64,000 nucleotides of DNA, from assembly GCF_026262505.1 (NCBI RefSeq), contig NC_067207.1:15282082-15346081 (forward strand). The letters run 5' to 3'. The position numbers were made by a program, and so were the translations under genes. The notes under the pieces are model-generated. The model was not told the origin of the DNA and searched no databases. It saw nothing but the letters and a program-made list of their open reading frames with translations. This document shows positions 59,887-64,000 of this stretch, piece by piece. Source of the stretch: Trichomonas vaginalis G3. Its lineage: Eukaryota; Parabasalia; Trichomonadida; Trichomonadidae. Numbering within the stretch: position 1 is the first letter of the stretch; each line of letters starts with the position of its first letter.

Positions 59887-60290
59887 TCATTACGAAGAAG
59901 TCTTGACAAAACATTTACGAAGAAGTCTTGACAAAACATTTACGAAGAAGTCTTGACAAAACATTTACGAAGAAGTCTTGACAAAACATTTACGAAGAAG
60001 TCTTGACAAAACATTTACGAAGAAGTCTTGACAAAACATTTACGAAGAAGTCTTGACAAAACATTTACGAAGAAGTCTTGACAAAACATTTACGAAGAAG
60101 TCTTGACAAAACATTTACGAAGAAGTCTTGACAAAACATTTACGAAGAAGTCTTGACAAAACATTTACGAAGAAGTCTTGACAAAACATTTACGAAGAAG
60201 TCTTGACAAAACATTTACGAAGAAGTCTTGACAAAACATTTACGAAGAAGTCTTGACAAAACATTTACGAAGAAGTCTTGACAAAACATG
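59887..60290. repeat. 25 bp tandem array (plus-type orientation), element C
   Basis: About sixteen near-perfect copies of a 25 bp unit beginning ACGAAGAAGTCTTGACAAAA. It is the reverse complement of the variant unit in the 59041-59150 array, so the two arrays face each other across the 86 bp repeats. Confidence 0.92.
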
Positions 60291-60453
60291 AAAACATATA
60301 TAATTTGTGAAAAGTGAAACATTATATAATGTTTTCGACCAAGAAGACTAACAATTTTCCGAATAAAAACTTCATTTATACTAAACATCTTCAGGGCTAG
60401 AGGGCACGAAGTGCCTGGAAGCCCCACTACCTTTTTTTTTTTTTTTTTTTTTT
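60262..60453. repeat. Right terminal inverted repeat of element C
   Basis: Inverted match to 36300-36511: CATATATAATTTGTGAAAAG near 60293, then the divergent middle, AAACATCTTCAG, the hairpin segment (60394-60424) and a run of 22 T. Confidence 0.85.
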
Positions 60454-60458
60454 AATTA
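60454..60458. repeat. Target-site duplication of element C, right
   Basis: AATTA, as at 36295-36299. Confidence 0.65.
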
Positions 60459-61248
60459 AAGTATTTCTGATGGACAAAATGTGAGATTTATATCAGATAA
60501 TTCATTTCTACTATTAAGTTATTCATTTATGAGTTTGCACTTATTCGCACTAAATAAATAACTATTAAAAATTGTTTTAATTAATTGACACCATATAATA
60601 GAGTGAAATTTGTTTGATCAAACAACAATAGATGATAGATATAAAGCCAAGAAACTTGCTATTAATATGCTCTACTTGCTATTTCAATGTAAGTATGATA
60701 TTTTCTAAATGTTTCGTTCAGATAACTTAGATATATTAGTCAAAATTTGAAATTTTAATAGCACATATATTAAAAATAATTATTATTCATAAAAGATTAA
60801 TGAAATAGTAAAAAAAAATCAATCAAATTATAAAAATACAACATATGGTTTTTTATGGTTGTCTCATAATAGCATTTCATGAGAAAAAATATAATACTAT
60901 TTATTTTTGCATAGTTCAATTTTTTTAAATAATGCAAGATATCCCGCCATTAGTTTTCATGAAATAATCCAAAAATCAACATACACTTGAGAACATAGCA
61001 GCTCTACATGTTTTCGCTATTTATTTTCCAATAATATGAGGGGTTCACGGGATAAAGCTTCATTAAGCATAATTGATTACAATATCATCATATATATAGA
61101 ACATATAACAAATGGGATATTTGTATACTAAAATAAAAAAGGAGCAAATTATATAATTTTTGTCATGCTACTTATAGGTTCAAAAATCTTATAATATAAA
61201 AATATTTTCAAATACAAAGAAAATATGTGTTTATTTCAAATTTGAAAA
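60459..61248. other. A+T-rich intergenic region
   Basis: No gene or repeat recognised. Confidence 0.55.
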
Positions 61249-62619
61249 TTAGATATCTTGTGGGGTCCACTTTCCTCCTCTGTAATCACCTGTAGGGTTA
61301 TCCTTAGGAAATCTTTTTGCATTTCTTGCCTTGTTGATCTCTTTTCTTGTTTCTGGTGTAGCTTTCTTTTGATTTCTGGATTTATTTTTCTCATATTCAA
61401 GTTTTTGGAGTTCGCGGATTGAAGGAGATATTTGGTAATTATTGACACGATTGTATATTTCTTGTTTGCATTTCTCTCCTTCGTTTTTTTGTAAAATTGT
61501 AACAGCCGTACGCATTTCAAACGATTTTGCGTTGTTTCCTTTGGGACACTGAGTAAGCATTGAGTGATGATGTATCGATTCATTTTGTTGTGTTTGAGCA
61601 TTAGGATCAATTTCTGGAATCAACTTTGCGGCATCATCTGTAAAACGTTGAAATTGCTTCGCTAAATCAGGTTTTGTAAGTGGCTGAAACACAGGATATT
61701 CTTTGTCTTTTTCGTGAAGGCAATTTTCATGCCTTCCGATAAAATGATTTAATGTATTCTTCCATAGGAAAATTTTTTTCGTTGTTTCAATTGGAAGCAT
61801 GATAATAAAAGTGAACCACTTAATAACTTTCGAATATATCTGATGAAATACTTTTTCTTGGTGTTTTAATGGTCTTCCACGTTTCTTCGGCTCTTCTGCT
61901 TTAGATTTGATTGGGAATGCTGGCTGTGATTCACTTTCTTTCTGTTGATTAACAGTTTCTTTTCCTGCTGCTTCTTTATATCCACCATTTTCAAGCTTTT
62001 CGAAAGCTCTGCCAACTGCACGTACACAATGACGAGGATCAAGTGTAATTTTAGCATTCGGAGCATATTGCTGGATGATGGCTTTCGTTTTATTGTCATT
62101 GTCATGAACCACTGTGGAAACATTTGTAAAGTCAAAATTTGACATCATCCTCTTTGTACATTCTGTTTCCATCATGTTGGATGGGCCTTCAAAGTCTCCT
62201 CCAGAGCTCTTTTTTATAACAGTTGTTTCACCAACAACTTTTCCACGGTTGTCCATCATTAAACTTTGGCACGCTGTAGCATTTCTGCCAACATTATAAT
62301 GCGAATCAGTGCTTAAAAATGTATCTTTCTTCATTGTTTGTTGAGCATTTTTAATAGATTGCTCTTTATATTCTAGTATTACCTTACCTATTTCTTTTTG
62401 ATGACGGTAAAACTCTTTTTCACTCGGCACTTTAATATTGTTATCTTGAAATAAATTCCTTGCTCGAGTATAAGAGTCACCATTAACAATTACAGAAGCA
62501 GTCCAGTGTTTTGGATCGACTTCCTTTGGCGCATTCTTTTCTTGGGAGTTTTTTCTTGCTTCAATTGATTTTTCGTTAGCTTCACGACTTTGTTGTTTGC
62601 GTCTGCTTGGTGGAGGCAT
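61249..62619 (-). CDS. Kolobok-like DDE transposase or derived host gene (456 aa)
   Basis: A complete frame. L-S-T-D-S-H-Y-N-V-G-R-N-A near residue 105, V-V-H-D-N-D-N-K-T-K near 185 and a L-D-P-R-H-C-V-R-A-V motif near 210 give the first and second acidic sites in a transposase-type core; N-E-S-I-H-H ... C-P-K-G near 370 resembles the N-E-S-x-N ... P-K end of Kolobok-type enzymes. The N-terminus is basic and Gln/Ser-rich. No terminal repeats were found around it, so it may be immobile or domesticated. Unrelated to the Maverick C insertion. Confidence 0.55.
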   Translation of the reverse strand: MPPPSRRKQQSREANEKSIEARKNSQEKNAPKEVDPKHWTASVIVNGDSYTRARNLFQDNNIKVPSEKEFYRHQKEIGKVILEYKEQSIKNAQQTMKKDTFLSTDSHYNVGRNATACQSLMMDNRGKVVGETTVIKKSSGGDFEGPSNMMETECTKRMMSNFDFTNVSTVVHDNDNKTKAIIQQYAPNAKITLDPRHCVRAVGRAFEKLENGGYKEAAGKETVNQQKESESQPAFPIKSKAEEPKKRGRPLKHQEKVFHQIYSKVIKWFTFIIMLPIETTKKIFLWKNTLNHFIGRHENCLHEKDKEYPVFQPLTKPDLAKQFQRFTDDAAKLIPEIDPNAQTQQNESIHHHSMLTQCPKGNNAKSFEMRTAVTILQKNEGEKCKQEIYNRVNNYQISPSIRELQKLEYEKNKSRNQKKATPETRKEINKARNAKRFPKDNPTGDYRGGKWTPQDI

Positions 62620-63166
62620 ATTACGTAAATGGTCGGCAAAAAATGTAATAAACGTAGTGAATAATTAAAAAGATTGCTTTATATAACAAATATAATCATT
62701 TTTTCCTTAGAAATCCCATTATTTGCATAACAATATTTAAAAATATTTTTTTGATATAGTTTACAGTCACATCAATATGAACTATATTAAACTATCAGAA
62801 ACTTATGTATGTTATTAGTAAAGTTGAAATTTTTATCATATTTACACATTAAATTTAATTTTCATGCATATTTAAGTTTTTTTCAACACAATCTTGTATT
62901 GTTAGTACCGACAATATGAAAGAAAGTTATACTGTATTTAATTTTAGCAATAAACAAAAAAATCTAAATTATATCTTTAGATACTAGGATTGATTTAATG
63001 ACTAAGAACGTTTTTATCAATAATACCATGATTCATAACATATAGACATAACCTAAATATACCAAAGCATTTCTACTTGGAACTAGCGCATCGCCAAAAT
63101 AATGGGTCAATATTCATTTGACGTAATGCTGATCGAGAGAAGTCTTTATATATAAGCCTTATCACA
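62620..63166. other. A+T-rich intergenic region
   Basis: No gene recognised. CTTATCACAATG at the right end has an initiator-like TCAC next to the following ATG. Confidence 0.5.
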
Positions 63167-63361
63167 ATGCCACGAATGCACCCAGCTGCAGGCGTGTCTT
63201 GTTTAACATTCATTCCTATATATGATGGAACATTAATCAATAATCATGGAAGTATCACTTTTCAAATAACATCATTGTTAAATGAAAGAAAATTGTATGC
63301 AAAATTACATTTTGGTAATGGTGAGACGCAATATGTTGAAGTATATATCATTATTATTTAA
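63167..63361 (+). CDS. Short ORF (64 aa), possibly host gene remnant
   Basis: Opens with ATG directly behind TTATCACA, an initiator-like start. The product M-P-R-M-H-P-A-A-G-V-S-C ... G-S-I-T-F-Q-I-T-S has no recognised domain. It could be a small host gene or the 5' end of a longer broken one. Confidence 0.35.
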   Translation: MPRMHPAAGVSCLTFIPIYDGTLINNHGSITFQITSLLNERKLYAKLHFGNGETQYVEVYIIII

Positions 63362-64000
63362 TATACAAACAAACTCTAGTACAAAATTGTATTAATTCAA
63401 CTTTCATGTCTAATATAAAAACTTTTTTTAAAAAAAGAGATATAATCGTGTATAATATGAGAAAAATGAATATCAATACAAAATAAAATATCAATTAGCT
63501 ATTGCTGATGACATATCATGAATATTGATCATTTGATTTGATTAATTTTGATAAATATTAGGCTTTTTGCTAGTTACATATTACAATAAGGCTTTTAAAT
63601 GGATATTTATTGATATGAGCTTATTTCAAAATGACAGTCTTTGATTTATCCACTAATAAGATTTGATGTCACAAAAATCTAGATTTTGGGGCATAAAAAC
63701 CTAACACCAAATCATAACTTCTGTGCATATACTAAATTGAGTACAGAAATATGTTAATTTTCAGTATTTTTAGAAGAATTCTTATTATCCTTCAAAAAGT
63801 CAGTATTTCTGCTGTAATTTTCTACAACATTGTAGTTATTGCACTTTGTCTATGGATTTGTATATATGTTATATATAAATTATATATCTAAACTGCCCAT
63901 AAGTGCAATTTTTATATAAATTGTTTATTTCTTTAACAATTTCATATGAAATATGCTTTTTTAAGCGTATCAAAGCTGTGTTCTTAATGTGCATGGATAT
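63362..64000. other. A+T-rich intergenic region
   Basis: No gene or repeat recognised. Confidence 0.55.

Larger units (their letters stand above)
36300..60453. mobile_element. Maverick/Polinton element C, distinct lineage
   Basis: The element is bounded by AATTA on both sides (36295-36299 and 60454-60458) and by inverted ends: a run of about 21 A/T, then a hairpin-forming segment, then a partly conserved stretch ending near ATGTTTTGTCA. Contents: D12 adenine methyltransferase, small proteins, pVI-like proteins, two minor-capsid-like genes, fibre, integrase, HNH nuclease, KilA-N genes, gene X, packaging ATPase, SF3 helicase, penton-like protein, major capsid and a very large coiled-coil protein. 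No polymerase B was recognised. Proteins are clearly diverged from A/B, except the gene X/KilA part, which is close to element B. Confidence 0.9.

Noticed and set aside
59041-60290. CRISPR-like tandem repeats
   Set aside because: The 25 bp units are contiguous with no spacers; simple tandem arrays.
62640-63166. Terminal repeats around the Kolobok-like gene
   Set aside because: I compared the flanks by eye and found only A+T-rich sequence with no convincing inverted match.

Overview
The window is about two-thirds A+T and looks like the nuclear genome of a trichomonad protist, most likely Trichomonas vaginalis. The grounds are three Maverick/Polinton virus-like DNA transposons, an ankyrin-repeat fragment of the kind abundant in that genome, short TCA-type initiator-like start regions and intron-less genes. 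About 57 kb of the 64 kb is Maverick DNA. Identifications rest on motifs and on comparing the three elements with each other, not on database searches.

Layout. (1) Element A starts left of the window and ends at 32917. It reads, in minus-strand order, integrase, tail-fibre-like protein, jelly-roll/penton-like protein, small proteins, packaging ATPase and a second minor-capsid-like protein. (2) Element B (8090-30980, 22.9 kb) is a complete Maverick of the same coding family, inserted in the opposite orientation into element A's minor-capsid-like gene. It has ~710 bp terminal inverted repeats and a 5 bp duplication (GAAGT/AAAGT). It carries the same virion module, then gene X, a KilA-N gene, protein-primed DNA polymerase B (heavily broken) and major capsid (heavily broken). 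(3) 32918-36299 is host DNA: a zinc-finger-like gene cut by element A, a dense ~1.05 kb array of about fifteen adjacent hairpins, and an ankyrin fragment. (4) Element C (36300-60453, 24.2 kb, duplication AATTA) is a different Maverick lineage. It has a D12-type adenine methyltransferase, HNH nuclease, two KilA-N genes, packaging ATPase, SF3 helicase, penton-like protein, major capsid protein and a 1071-residue coiled-coil protein; I saw no polymerase B. (5) 60459-64000 is A+T-rich host DNA with one Kolobok-like DDE transposase gene.

How the genes fit together: integrase, polymerase (B) or SF3 helicase (C), packaging ATPase, double-jelly-roll capsid, penton-like proteins, pVI-like amphipathic proteins and trimeric fibres form a virus-type gene set. 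Genes lie in tightly packed divergent and convergent pairs, with 16-25 bp divergent start regions and convergent ends that often overlap by a few bases. Many genes carry one or more frameshifts.

Most unusual signals: a family of short GC-rich double-hairpin inserts lying in frame inside genes, with filled and empty sites visible between A and B; the hairpin array at 33382-34440; a palindromic GGTGA repeat shared by all elements; integrases with Asn or Asp at the expected catalytic Glu position; and two tRNA look-alikes upstream of KilA-type genes.
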